Of a DNA stretch of 64,000 nt, positions 1-10,652 are shown piece after piece. How positions within the stretch are numbered: position 1 is the stretch's first letter; every line of letters begins with the position of its first letter. The stretch lies in the NCBI RefSeq assembly GCF_024362695.1, contig NC_065424.1:5182786-5246785 (forward strand). Direction: 5' to 3'. This stretch comes from Pectinophora gossypiella (lineage: Eukaryota; Arthropoda; Insecta; Lepidoptera; Gelechiidae). The translations under genes and the position numbers were made by a program. The notes under the pieces are model-generated. The model saw only the letters and a program-made list of their open reading frames with translations. It was not told where the DNA came from and searched no databases.

Positions 1-1280
1 GACATAGATAGAGATAGATAGATAGAACGGTAACTCTCCGCCGCGCCCCAATAGGCTAGCTTCCAACTAGTCAAATCAGTTACTTTTTACTAAACGTCAA
101 AACACGAAATTACTATGAAATTTATAAAGCCAAGCGTTAAGCCGTTGGTCCCGGTTACTACTTACTGGTGTAAGTAAGTAGTCGTTACATGAGCCATGTC
201 AGGGGCCTTTGGCGGCTCAATAGTAACCCTGACACCAGGGTTGATGGGGTTAGTAATCCACCTCACAACCCACATGATAGAAGAAGACTCCGCCGCGCAC
301 CAATAGGCTAGTTTCCAACTATTCAAATCAGTTACTTTTTACTAAACGTCAAAACACGAAATTACTATGGAATTTGTATGAAAAAGCACTCTGTGCCCAC
401 TATTAGTTTTTCTTTATATTCATTCTGTGTGCTATAAAGTATTCATTCATTCATTCATTAATTCAAAGAGAAGGTACCTTTTCTAGAAAAGGTACCGTAC
501 CTTTTCTAGAAAAAACACAATACCGTATCCTGATCGCTATATTATTTATATAAAAAAAAACGCGACCAAAATCCAAACATGATCATTCTAAATATCCATC
601 ACAATAATATTTCACTTCTTTAGCATGTCATAGTAGACATTTTCATAGATAAAGTCGAACAAAATCAAACTTTGATGACCTTTTACAAATGGGCCAACAT
701 TTTGACACGGTATTACAATGTAATGCATACTTAAACACTAAAGTGCTTATAATTATAACTTATAAACTAGTGTTGCTAATCGACAGGCTACGACAGTATT
801 GACAGTCGGTATTGAAAAACTATCTATACTACCAATAGTTCGTGACCGCCTTTATCAATTACTAGAAGTCTCTGGCACAGGAAATAACGTTAGAAATCTT
901 TGTTATATACTGTTGTATTCGAAACGCATTAATATTGTTTTCTCTAAAATATACCTAATTTGTTAGGCTTGATATAGATAAAAAGTTTATTTAAAGTTTC
1001 TCTGATCACGAAGCAATAAGAAAGAGAAGTTGGCACATCAATTTGGAGTAACTAATTACTACGCAAAACAAAGTCCCTCGCCGTACTAGAAGCAGGGTCC
1101 ACATAACACCAGCGTCGTGTTTCACGCCGCGACTTGTGCTGAGTGAAGCCCTTTTATCTCAGGACGTCCACCACCTTATGATCTTTTCGACGAACATCCT
1201 TTTTGATTTATTGTACTTAATTGTTTTATGACCATTTTAATAATGTTTTTGTTTGTGGCGTCTTTTAATAATAAACATTT
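1..1280. other. Repeat mosaic at left edge
   Basis: No coding exon seen. An approximately 80-base dispersed repeat, recognisable by its core TACTAAACGTCAAAACACG, occurs at about 38-118 and again at 289-372. Between the copies lies the 3' part of a tRNA-derived SINE (about 132-288, SINE-B here). The same repeat core returns near 17.95, 44.9 and 45.05 kb. The rest is AT-rich. This stretch is probably intron or flank of the minus-strand MBD gene. Confidence 0.6.
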
Positions 1281-1575
1281 TTTGAGGAGCTCGGTGGCGC
1301 AGCGGTAAACGCGCTCGATCTGCGATTGTTGCAGTTAAGCAACTTTCGCAAAGACCGGTCATAGGATGGGTGACCACAAAAAAAAGTTTTCATCTCGAGT
1401 TCCTCCGTGCTTCGGAAGGCACGTTAAGCCGTTGGTCCCGGCTGCATTAGCAGTCGTTAATAATCATCAATCCGCACTGGGCCCGCGTGATGGTTTAAGG
1501 CCCGATCTCCCTATCCATCCATAGGGAAGGCCCGTGCCCCAGCAGTGGGGACGTTAATGGGCTGATGATGATGAG
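1281..1575 (+). mobile_element. SINE-A, full-length, tRNA/5S composite head
   Basis: It starts GAGGAGCTCGGTGGCGCAGC, a tRNA-like A box, and continues into GTTAAGCAAC and GGATGGGTGACC. That second part matches the downstream half of the 5S rRNA internal promoter rather than a tRNA B box. It ends in a GAT-rich tail. Other copies are at 14206-14507, 15081-15312, 17221-17336, 27287-27512 and 53637-53906. The family label is mine; boundaries come from comparing the copies. Confidence 0.8.
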
Positions 1576-1745
1576 AAAATTTGCCGCTAAAACGCGCGCA
1601 ATATGATTCTGAAGCCGGGATAAGATTTACGTAGCGTGATTTTTGAATCACAAGAATGCATCCATGTTTATTTCTGTTCACTGAGTATTGTGAGTATCGC
1701 CAACTTCTCCTAGTTACCGGTCCGTGGGTCCCTATAGCCACGTAC

Positions 1746-3848
1746 CTGGGTTTCTTCCAGGCCGAGGTGTTGTTGTTGTCCTGCGGCGCGGCGCGACGCG
1801 GCGGGCGGCTCGGGGGCGGAGCCCCGCTGCCGCTCAGCCGGGACCCCACTGACTTCACCTGAGGACGTGAATGATTTTAGAATTTGTTTTCTTATGTGAA
1901 TAAATATTAATTTATTCAAAGGATACAAAACAAAACACACGTGAGATTCGCGGTTTACAACATAAGCTTACGACTATATCCCAATCGGGGTAGGCAGAGG
2001 TACAACCCGAATAGTTAGCTTTCAACAGATTCTACTTTTGACAAATTCTTTATTAAAATTCATAAATAAGTTAAATAGAAAAAAAGAAAACGTCTTTATT
2101 TAGTACACTAAATTCATAACTTATCTTTGACTTTGGAAACTACCCAATTGGTGTGGGGCGGAGAGTTACCGCTCTATATGACGTCATGACGGGTTCTTTA
2201 TGACGTCAAGCAATATTTTTAGCTGAAAGAAAACAAACTATACAAACATACCTTAATCTTAGCGGGCGGCGACTTGGGCGTGGCGGGCTCGGGGCTGGCG
2301 CCTTTGGGCGGCTTGGGCTTGGGCGTGCGCTTGCCCTCCGGCGCGGCCGGCGCCGGCGCAGACACGGGCGACTCCACGCGCCGCATCAGCTTGGCGTCAC
2401 TACGCAACAAACGTTTGACTAGAGTTACGTGTGCGTATTACATAACCGATACATTTTCGTTTATTCAAGCCCTACTGTCCGGCGCGAAGACACCCCGTGT
2501 ATACTAAGCATACATTGTCGAACTCAAGAAATTTAATAAGTGGCCATCCCCACGGATTAATTGCTTTAATATGTACATACGACACACAATAATTTTGGTT
2601 CTTATTCTTGACGAAAGTTCATAATTGTTAGTGACATCGTAACAAAAGCTTTGAGGGATGATTCAGACCATGATTCTGAGTCGCAATCAAGTGGAATTTT
2701 TCGTCGCAAAAGAATAGAACTGAACTACTAAAATTCTCATGACTTTTCCGACAGGAAATTCTACTTGATATCAACTCAGTCTCATGGTCTGAATCATCCT
2801 TCAAAGTTTTCGTTACGATGTCACTGACACCCTGTATAGAAGATTGGCATATTAAATATTCACCGTATGATTTCTTTCTCTGGGTCATCAATGCCGAGTG
2901 GTTCCTTGAAGAATGAGAAGTTGTCTAGCGTAAGTCCTGTGCCGGACAAATGTTCTGCCACCTGGAAATGAAACGTAAAATCAATTAATACATGTGAATA
3001 TAACATAATTATATTGCGCTCTAATACTTATTTACCAGATGCTGGTGAAAATACGGCTCACGATCCTGAGGTCCAGGTGGGGAATAGAATCTTCTTCTAT
3101 CGTGTGGGTTGTGAGCTGGATTACCAACCTCAGCAACCCGGGGTTATTATTGAGACGCCAAAGGTCCCTGACATGGCTCATGTAACGATTACTAACTTAC
3201 ATCAGTAAGTAGTAACTGGGACCAACGGCTTAACGCGCCTTCCGACGAAGCACGGATCATCTTATTTTCGGACAATCAAGTGATCAGCCTGTAATGTCCT
3301 AACCAAACTAGGGATCACAAAGTAATTTTTGTGATATGTTCCCACCGGGTTCCCACGGTTGATGAGGTTGGTACTCGGCCTCACAACCCACACGATTGAA
3401 GAAGATCCCCCAACAACGCAATGTAGCAATGTAGAACCACAAGCGATTTGCCCCGAAGTGTAACTTTGCCTCGAGTGACATTAATTACTTGGCTGGAAAA
3501 AAATATATTTCCTAATTACATTACCTCTTCCACAGCGGCCTCCTCCAGAAGACAGTAGTATTACAGACAGATAGTAGTAGTATGTCGACAGAAGTAGCCC
3601 ACGTGTTATTTGACCGAGGCGCCATCGACCATAGCGCTTGTATATCTCACCTCTCTGGTGGAGCGCAGCTTCTTCCCCTGCGGCGTGTAGTAGTATATGT
3701 CTGCGTTGCGTCGTTGGTGCGCGTCGAGCGCGGCGCGGTACACCAGCTCGCGCCTCCAGCCGCGCTCCAGGGGGATGCGGAGCAGCGGAGACGACATCTC
3801 AGTGGTGGCGCGGCGGCGGTTGGCCGGCGAGGACGCAGCGCTTGTGCC
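1746..3848 (-). CDS. MBD (TAM)-domain protein, internal exons only
   Basis: Four phase-compatible exons on the minus strand: 3848-3651, 2961-2864, 2399-2252 and 1858-1746. All have AG acceptors and GT donors. Exon one carries LERGWRRELVYRA, then NADIYYYTPQGKKLRS, the diagnostic core of a methyl-CpG-binding domain (tryptophan, DxYYxxP, GKKLRS). Exon two continues with LDNFSFFKEPLG, which ends such a fold. Exons three and four are rich in Pro, Lys and Ser, with an AT-hook-like KRTPKPKPPK. The known family includes BAZ2-type and other TAM proteins that read DNA in chromatin; whether this one binds methylated CpG cannot be told. The first and last exons lie elsewhere: the upstream ones would be beyond 3848, possibly across the piggyBac insertion, and the last donor at 1745 points off the left edge. 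Subfamily is unresolved. Confidence 0.75.
2628..2842. mobile_element. MITE-1 copy, palindromic, inside MBD-gene intron
   Basis: The inverted ends read GTTAGTGACATCGTAAC and GTTACGATGTCACTGAC, with subterminal palindromic blocks around CATGATTCTGAGT. It has no coding capacity. Related copies or fragments lie at 3893-4385 (two), 18365-18423, 24850-24905, 48664-48700, 50004-50222 and 60425-60885 (two). Confidence 0.75.
3091..3403 (-). mobile_element. SINE-B, reverse orientation, plus a second tail
   Basis: Reads from the 3' end (TATCGTGTGGGTTGTGAG) toward a degraded tRNA-like head near 3345. A short piece of the same SINE tail in the opposite orientation then follows to about 3403, so two copies are fused. 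The complete reference copy is at 52989-53317. Confidence 0.65.
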
Positions 3849-3892
3849 CTGTTGGGAGTTACTCACGGTTATGTATAGTCACGAGTACATAT

Positions 3893-4385
3893 AACGGGTG
3901 TTAGTGACATCGTAACGAATACTCAGGGGGATGATTCAGACCATGATTCTGAGTTAATATCAAGTGATAATTTTTCGTCTCATAATTCAAGATATTTTTT
4001 TAGTTTTTTTAAATTATTGTCAATTCTATACTTTTGCGATGGAAAATTCCACTTGATATTAATTCAGAATAATCAGCTGAATCATCCCCCTCATATTCGT
4101 TACGATGTCACTTACACCCCGCACAAGTACATACGGTAGCCATACAAGTAGGTATGGGCGTTAGTGACACCGTAACGAATACTGAGGAGGATGATTCAGA
4201 CCATGATTCTGAGTTGATATCAAGTGGAATTTTCAGTCTGAATATTCATGAAAGTTTTTGTGTGTTTTTTTAATTATTTTTAGTTCCGTACTTTTGCGAC
4301 AGAAAATTCCACTTGATATCAACTCAGAATCATGGCCTCAATCACCCCCCAAAGTTTTCGTTACGATGTCACTAACACCCTGTAT
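3893..4385. mobile_element. MITE-1 dimer
   Basis: Two palindromic MITE-1 units lie head to tail (about 3898-4125 and 4158-4384). They are joined by a linker containing TAGCCATACAAGTAGGTATG. The same two units with the same linker recur at 60425-60885, so the pair appears to have spread as one composite element. Confidence 0.7.
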
Positions 4386-4789
4386 ACATTTTGAAACCAT
4401 GTTACATTAACTTTTTTGACAAATTAAACCGTAAGACTCAGTAAATGTCAAATATGATAGTGCGACAGGGTTCTAAAGTGGGTACATGATATTGCTCATG
4501 ACTGTACTGCTCACTGACATCTCTATAGTACGGCGGTTGCAACTAATGCCTCGTTTATGAACACTCAGTGAGTCGCGTCACACTTGGCTATGAGACGCAA
4601 CTGCACAGAAATCGCGTGATAACGCTTCTGCGTGAAGTTGTACGTTTAAAGGAAGTTGAACAGTGACAACTCAGTTCGACCACCGAACTAGTTAGAGAAG
4701 CATCTATAGAGTAAAGCTAATCATGCAATGACAAAGAAACTATACCACGTAACATCAAAATTCAGCCTAGAATATAAGAATAAAGACAT
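4386..4789. other. MITE-2 copy and unique flank before piggyBac
   Basis: About 4386-4508 is a MITE-2 copy ending GCTCATGACTGTAC; others are at 12548-12708 (reverse), 22560-22710 and 25452-25598. From 4509 to the TTAA at 4790 I see no gene or repeat with another copy in the window. Confidence 0.55.
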
Positions 4790-4806
4790 TTAACCTCTTG
4801 ATTCCC
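4790..4806 (+). repeat. piggyBac left end: TTAA target plus 13-bp terminal inverted repeat
   Basis: TTAA (4790-4793) is followed by CCTCTTGATTCCC (4794-4806), matching the right end in inverse orientation at 12 of 13 positions. Just inside are two small hairpins with complementary GACGCC/GGCGTT cores (about 4811-4872), as subterminal structure. TTAA duplication and a CCY start are hallmarks of the piggyBac superfamily. Confidence 0.85.
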
Positions 4807-5706
4807 ACGGACGCCTTTTGGCGTTCGGGTTTTTTGTGCACCGCTTACCGTGAACGCCGAAAGGCGTTCAGGTAACCCTGGCCGATATTATTGCTTATTA
4901 CAATTCCAATAAGGGACAAAGTGGCGTGAATTGTATATGAATGAATGCAGAATGAAATGACCTATCCATAGACAACAAAACTTTTTCTTCTGCCATATAA
5001 AAAAATATAAAATATGACCATTCAAAACTTGCCGTGGTGAAAGTGAAAAGTGTTTTGAAAGCGGACCTGATTTTATGATATATTGGCCGAATTTAACACA
5101 TAAAGTAAGTGTTTGTTATTATTTATTACATCCTTATACTATATATAATGTGATTATCAATAAATATGATCAATAATATAATTTCACTACCATAAAAACG
5201 AGAAACAAAAATATGGTTCTCTATCGAGTTTTCGCGCGCGTAATTTTATTCGATCGATATTTTACTACTTTTATAAGAAAGCTAACCGGATTTCTCTATA
5301 AGTTTACTGCAAATATCATTATCAACCCGTTTTTGTTATTAGATCTATAGAAAAAACATCATTTTAGCGATTTATATTTGAATTCAATTTGTTCCCCGGG
5401 TTTTTACGCACACATGCGCAATATCTATGTTTGTATGTGTGTGTTTCAAGATGGCCGCTACTCGGGCTGTCAGTTGGTTTTAGGGTACCGTAATGATAAT
5501 TTGGTACAATCTAATAGATTATTACAGCATTATTTTTGACTTAATATTTTTAGGGTTTTGTTTTACATATTATATTAATTTATAAAAAATATATGCTATA
5601 ACACAATAGTACCTATTATAAAAGTATTGATTACCGATGTTTTTGTTTTTATGCTCTGCAATAATTGATCAAATATATTTTTTTTATTTTTTATGGAAAT
5701 TTAGAA

Positions 5707-8700
5707 ATGTCTAAAAGACATATTGTGCCTGCGCTGCCAGTGGCCCGCACGCCGGGTGGAACACTGAGGGTGGATGAGGCTGGTGACGGCGTGCTGTACG
5801 AGCGCACTGGTTCGGGAAGACTGCGGGTAAGATACTTATATTATTTAACTTACTTTTTTTTATTATTAATTTCTCCTGTAAATGTCTTGTAATTTGTGTG
5901 CGATAAAGTGTTTTATTATTATTTTAAAATTGGTTTGTTTGTAAGCTGGAGGATTGGGTATCGATTATGGTTATGGCAGTATACTATTTTATTTTATAAC
6001 ACTTTATAAATTTAAATAAAATAACCTCGCGTTGACCAAAATCTCACCTAATGGTAAATGAGCATGTATGCGCTGAAGGCTCTCACCCGGGGACATGTGG
6101 TCTAAGGTGGTACACGATAGCTAGTTTTGACAATATTTAGCGTGAATCATCTAATTTCTTTTATCGTGGTGAATGAAAGATTAGTTGTTGTGTATGTTCA
6201 TGGCCAATGTTGGTGTTGGTAATGATATATATTTGCTAATATTAGGTTTATTCTTTTCAAAGGCTTATTAGTAAATAGTGTTATGTGTAATGAATGACTT
6301 TGACAAATATTTTTCGTAAAATATATTAGTTGTTCTTTTCACAATTACCTTTTCACGCCTAATTTTCTGGATCGTTTTGTAAGAAAATTCGCACTTAGCA
6401 GATCAAAACTCAAGAACGGACATTTAGTGTATTTGCCAGGGTTTGACTTATTTGTGGTTGGTGGAGGTATTGGTGTGAGATGCATGGTGCTTTTAGATAT
6501 GGCAGCCGGCTGTGACACCAGAGACACCCCTCCTGCGGTATCCTGGTGGCACCCCGCGTGCGGGACCATCCACCACCCCGCGTGCGGGACCACCCACCAC
6601 CCCGCGGGCAGGACGTCGTCGTTCTCGTCGTGCGCTGCCTTTGCGTGACCAGCAGATAGCAGAAATGCTGGCTGGTCACGACTCCGGCAGCGACGACGAG
6701 TTCGGTGATGTAGAAAGTGAAGACGAAGAAGAAGAAGAGGAAGTTGATTATCAGAGAGAGCCCACCGATTCCCAACTTCTGGCCGTGGCGAGACGACTAC
6801 GGTCGATAATAATAGATAAGGAGGAGTTAGGCGAGACTCAGGAGGACGTAGAAGACCATCAGGAGGTAGGACTCCTCGAAGGATTGGGAATAAGTGAAGA
6901 TACCTTCACTTATTCCCAAGACTTCGAGGAAGGGGGGGACGTCGCAGAGGGGGACATGTTAGAAAATATGGGGTCTGAGGATATGGTGGGAGAGGCATTG
7001 GTGAATAGGGATATGGGGGATAGGGATATGGGGGATAGGGATATGGGGGATAGGGATATGGGGGATAGGGATATGGGGGATAGGGATATGGGGGATAGGG
7101 ATATGGGGGATAGGGATATGGGGGATAGGGATATGGGGAATGGGAATTTGGTTGTGGGGGGGAATAGGGATGGAGGGGAAGTTAATTTGGATGTAGGTGG
7201 TGGTGGGGCCAGAGACATTGCAGACTTGGAGAATTTCTCTTGGTCAGATGATTTTTCCACGTTTTCTGGCCAAGAAGAAATTTATAATAGAAGTCCAGGT
7301 CCTACCTGCAATGTCTCTGACCCCACGGACATAGTATTACAAGTGTGGGATTTGCCCATAATACAGAATTTAGTTACCGAGTATAATAGATATGCTTTGA
7401 GATATTTAGAAACACGCGCTGAAGATGAGGGTGGTCTCAATAAACATCTCCTCTCATGGGAAGAGACCACCGTAGAAGAGATGTACAGGTGTTTCTCCAT
7501 ATTCATGTTCATGTCAATCGGTAACTTTAATTGCTTGCATGAATATTGGGCAACGGGAATTTTGGGGATGCCGGAGTTTAGGAGAATCATGCCCCGTAAT
7601 CGCTTTCACTTCTTACTTCGTTTTTTCCATTTTGTTGACAATGACACCCTTCATCCGTTTCTGCGGTCTTACGAACGTAAGATCGCCAAAATTGCTCCTC
7701 TCATTGAACATTGCAACACGAAATTTTCCCATCTCTATACTCCTCAGCGGTTCATCAGTCTGGACGAGTCCCTGCTTCTGTGGAAAGGCCGCCTTAGTTT
7801 CAAACAATGTAATCGACTCAAGGCGGCCCGTTTCGGCATCAAGTCTTATGATTTGTGTGAAGCAGGGACTGGTTACCTACTGAGAACCCACTTATATGCC
7901 GGGAAAGATTCTTCAAAGACCGAGGGAGCGATCGATGGCTTCGAGAATTGCACTGCAAAGGTCGTTCTTGAGGCTATGGATGGCTACCTTGACGCTGGCC
8001 ATTGCCTTGTGATGGACAATTGGTACAACCAATTGTCACTCACGAGGCATCTCAAGCGCCGGCGTACCGATGTCATCGGGACTATTAATCGCAGGAGGCA
8101 GCATATGCCGCCTCAGATTAAGAATCTCGATGAGAGACGTACCCAGCGCGGGGAGCAAACTGCTCTGCATTGTGGCGACATCTCCATTGTCACGTGGAAA
8201 GACGTTAAACAGGTCACTACCATCTCGACCTACCACAATGCAGATCAGGTGCCTGGCCAGCGTGCCGGCATGCCAGTAATGAAGCCTAAGGTGGTGGCAG
8301 ACTACAACAAGAACATGGGAGGGGTAGACTTGAAGGATCAAAAACTAAGTCCCTACCACTTTGAGCGAAAGCGCGGGCTCAAGTGGTATATGAAAGTGTT
8401 CAGGAGACTGTTGAATACCAGTCTGCTGAACTCTTTCATTATTTACACAAAACAGCCCCTCTGTAAGGTGCTTACCCACAGGCAATTCCGGTTGGCTGTA
8501 GCTGAGGGGCTGCTGAATAGATTTCCCAGGCCGCATGTAGATCACCCACTTCCCCGCGTCGTCGTGGGTGATGTAATGCGGCTGGACGGAAACGGACATT
8601 ACCCCGGGTATACTCAAGAGGTGGACAACGTCCGAAATAGAAAACACGCAAGGCGACGTTGCGTTCGTTGCGCTGCCCGCGGGCAAAGGTCCGATGTGAC

Positions 8701-8779
8701 CACGATGTGCATAAAGTGCAACGTCGCTTTGTGCATCGCCCCTTGCTTTCAAGAGTATCACACTTTGGTACGATTATAA
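5707..8779 (+). CDS. piggyBac-like transposase, probably two coding exons
   Basis: It cuts and re-inserts the surrounding transposon at TTAA. The long open frame runs from an in-frame TAG at 6494 to the stop at 8779. The catalytic triad is visible: Asp in SLDESLLLWKG (7763-7765), Asp in MDNWYNQ (8015-8017) and Asp in NMGGVDLKDQ (8327-8329), with spacing close to that of piggyBac. The C-terminus has a Cys/His-rich zinc motif (CVRC, CIKC, LCIAPCF, YH). The N-terminal half is strongly acidic and includes nine RDMG repeats. No ATG opens the frame upstream of the acidic part, but an ATG exon at 5707-5826 (40 codons, donor CGG|GTAAGA) joins in phase to the acceptor before 6506, giving about 797 residues. 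The alternative is GTG or a downstream ATG at 6665. The core is certain, the N-terminal exon likely. Confidence 0.88.
7004..7138 (+). repeat. Nine 15-bp tandem repeats within transposase
   Basis: Nine near-identical 15-base units (core AGGGATATGGGGGAT) encode a run of Arg-Asp-Met-Gly-Asp. They lie in the acidic N-terminal part, ahead of the catalytic domain. Being in frame and unbroken, copy number can change without frameshift. Confidence 0.92.
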
Positions 8780-9324
8780 ATATAATATCGCAAGCGACGA
8801 CGATGTAGAGATATGTATGTATGTATCGCTGGCTGAGTATGCCCTTTTTTGATGTGATATGGCAATTGGCGACGTAGAGCTGTGTATGTATGTATCGATG
8901 AGTATACCTGGTTTTGTTGTTGTTATCTGGCAAGGGACGATGTAGAGCTATGTATGTATGTATCGTAAGCGAAGCGCCAGAGTTATTATTTCTAGTTTTT
9001 GTTCTTTTCAGATCTACTCCTCATTCTTTTCCTTCTTTTCCTTCTTTTTCTTGTTCTTTTCTGTTCTTCTTCTCTTCCTTCCTCTTGTTTTTATTGTAGT
9101 CTAACACCACACACACACACAACACACATACACACACCATACACACATTCACACACAAGGCTTCTTACAGGTAAGTCTCCTTAATTCCACCTGTACATTT
9201 CTTCTGCATCTCTTCAGTTATTTATTTATGTATTTTATTTTTACGTATATATTGATATATAATATATTTATATATATATGTATATATATTATATATACAC
9301 ACACATACTATATATAATACATTA

Positions 9325-10075
9325 ACCGAGGTTTTTCTTGCAGCTACTTTTCATCCGCTTATACAGGTTGAGAAGCTGTAGTAGCTTTAGGCGGATGAGA
9401 CGTTCGACAAAAAACTGTCTGTGAAAAGTGTAACTATGTTACCAACTGAATAAAGATATTTTTGAATGTTAAATTTGAGTAACTTCTATTATTATTTATT
9501 TTTATAATATTAATATGCATAAAGTTTATGTATATATTTCTGAAATACAATGTATGAGGAGTTTAAAAAAAGTACCACAAATTAAAAATTCAATTGAAAT
9601 AAAATGAGTATAGCAAGTCATTTTATTCGATAACGTTAATATTATTCGATACCTAATTAGTGTTATCTAGAATTTTAAAATTTGTGTTTCTTTGTGATAT
9701 TTGTAACTAATTCTAAAATAAAAACAATTTTGGAATAATTAATTTACTGAGAAATGTTATAAATACTGTATAGTACTTTTTTATCTCCTCATAGTATCGT
9801 AAGTGTATGTATTTATTATAATTGTATTTGTTTTATAGATTGTGCTGTGCAAATCCCACACTTGGTTCTTGATGGTCTAGGTAGAGCCTGTTTAGGTATG
9901 AATGGTATTTATTGTAATTTATAATACGCTATACGTAACTAGGGCCCTGTGCTGAAGTTTTTCTTGTAGCAATTTTTTTCAGCTATACAGGTTATGAAGC
10001 TGCGTTAGTTTTAGGCGGATGAGCCGTTCGACAAAAAATATGTATTTTTATACAATGACGATTTAAAGTGCATCT
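9325..10075 (+). repeat. Two copies of a dispersed 3' tail repeat (GGCGGATGAG family)
   Basis: About 9325-9480 and 9945-10075 share TATACAGGTT, TTTAGGCGGATGAG and CGTTCG blocks; the first ends GAATAAAGATATTTTTGAAT. Further copies lie at 26570-26725 and 61490-61625. The conserved AATAAA-like end suggests a retroposed 3' tail carrying its own polyadenylation signal. Parent element unknown. Confidence 0.65.
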
Positions 10076-10303
10076 TTGTTACCTACTGATGAATATTGTT
10101 TTAACGTTATACCTATTTTTTAGTCTTGAATTTATTATTGAATATGGTCGCAAACTCTAGTTTTTTTTGTTGTCCTATTTTTGATGTGTCATTTAATTTT
10201 GTATTCATAGAATATGCATTAAAATGTAATGTATTGTATGATATTCAACCTAGAACAGGCTCTAACAGCGCAAACCTCCTCCTTATCTATAATTATGGCA
10301 TAG

Positions 10304-10652
10304 TAGTATCTCCAATATCTGATATGTTCTCTCATAATACGTGTTATGTTGTTTTTTGTTACTATTTTTTTTTTATTTCAGCAATATATCCTAGTTTTAG
10401 TTGTATATAGTTTCTACTGTTAGTATCTCCAATATCTGATATGTTCTCTGATAATACGTGTTATGTTGTTTTTTGTTACTATTTTTTTTTTATTTCAGCA
10501 ATATATCCTAGTTTTAGTTGTATATAGTTTCTACTGTTAGTATCTCCAATATCTGATATGTTCTCTGATAATACGTGTTATGTTGTTTTTTGTTACTATT
10601 TTTTTTTATTTCAGCAATATATCCTAGTTTTAGTTGTATATAGTTTCTACTG
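10304..10652 (+). repeat. Three tandem 117-bp repeats in piggyBac 3' region
   Basis: Units begin TAGTATCTCCAATATCTGAT at 10304, 10421 and 10538 and are nearly identical (a C/G change and a T-run length difference seen by eye). They are non-coding. Followed by TACAATAAAGTG near 10686, another potential polyadenylation signal. Confidence 0.92.

Noticed and set aside
5707..5822. Minus-strand open sequence with an acceptor-like CCGCAG, reading a Pro/Ser-rich peptide; could be an upstream exon of the MBD gene
   Set aside because: It lies inside the piggyBac element and has no donor at its other end. The plus-strand reading has an ATG, an acceptor upstream, a consensus donor and phase match to the transposase.
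10126..10410. 94-codon plus-strand open frame in the piggyBac 3' region
   Set aside because: Low-complexity Phe/Tyr/Cys-rich translation of AT-rich DNA, and its end is part of the 117-bp tandem repeat; no domain.
10304..10652. Regular repeats as a possible CRISPR array
   Set aside because: Three 117-bp head-to-tail units with no unique spacers, inside a eukaryotic transposon.
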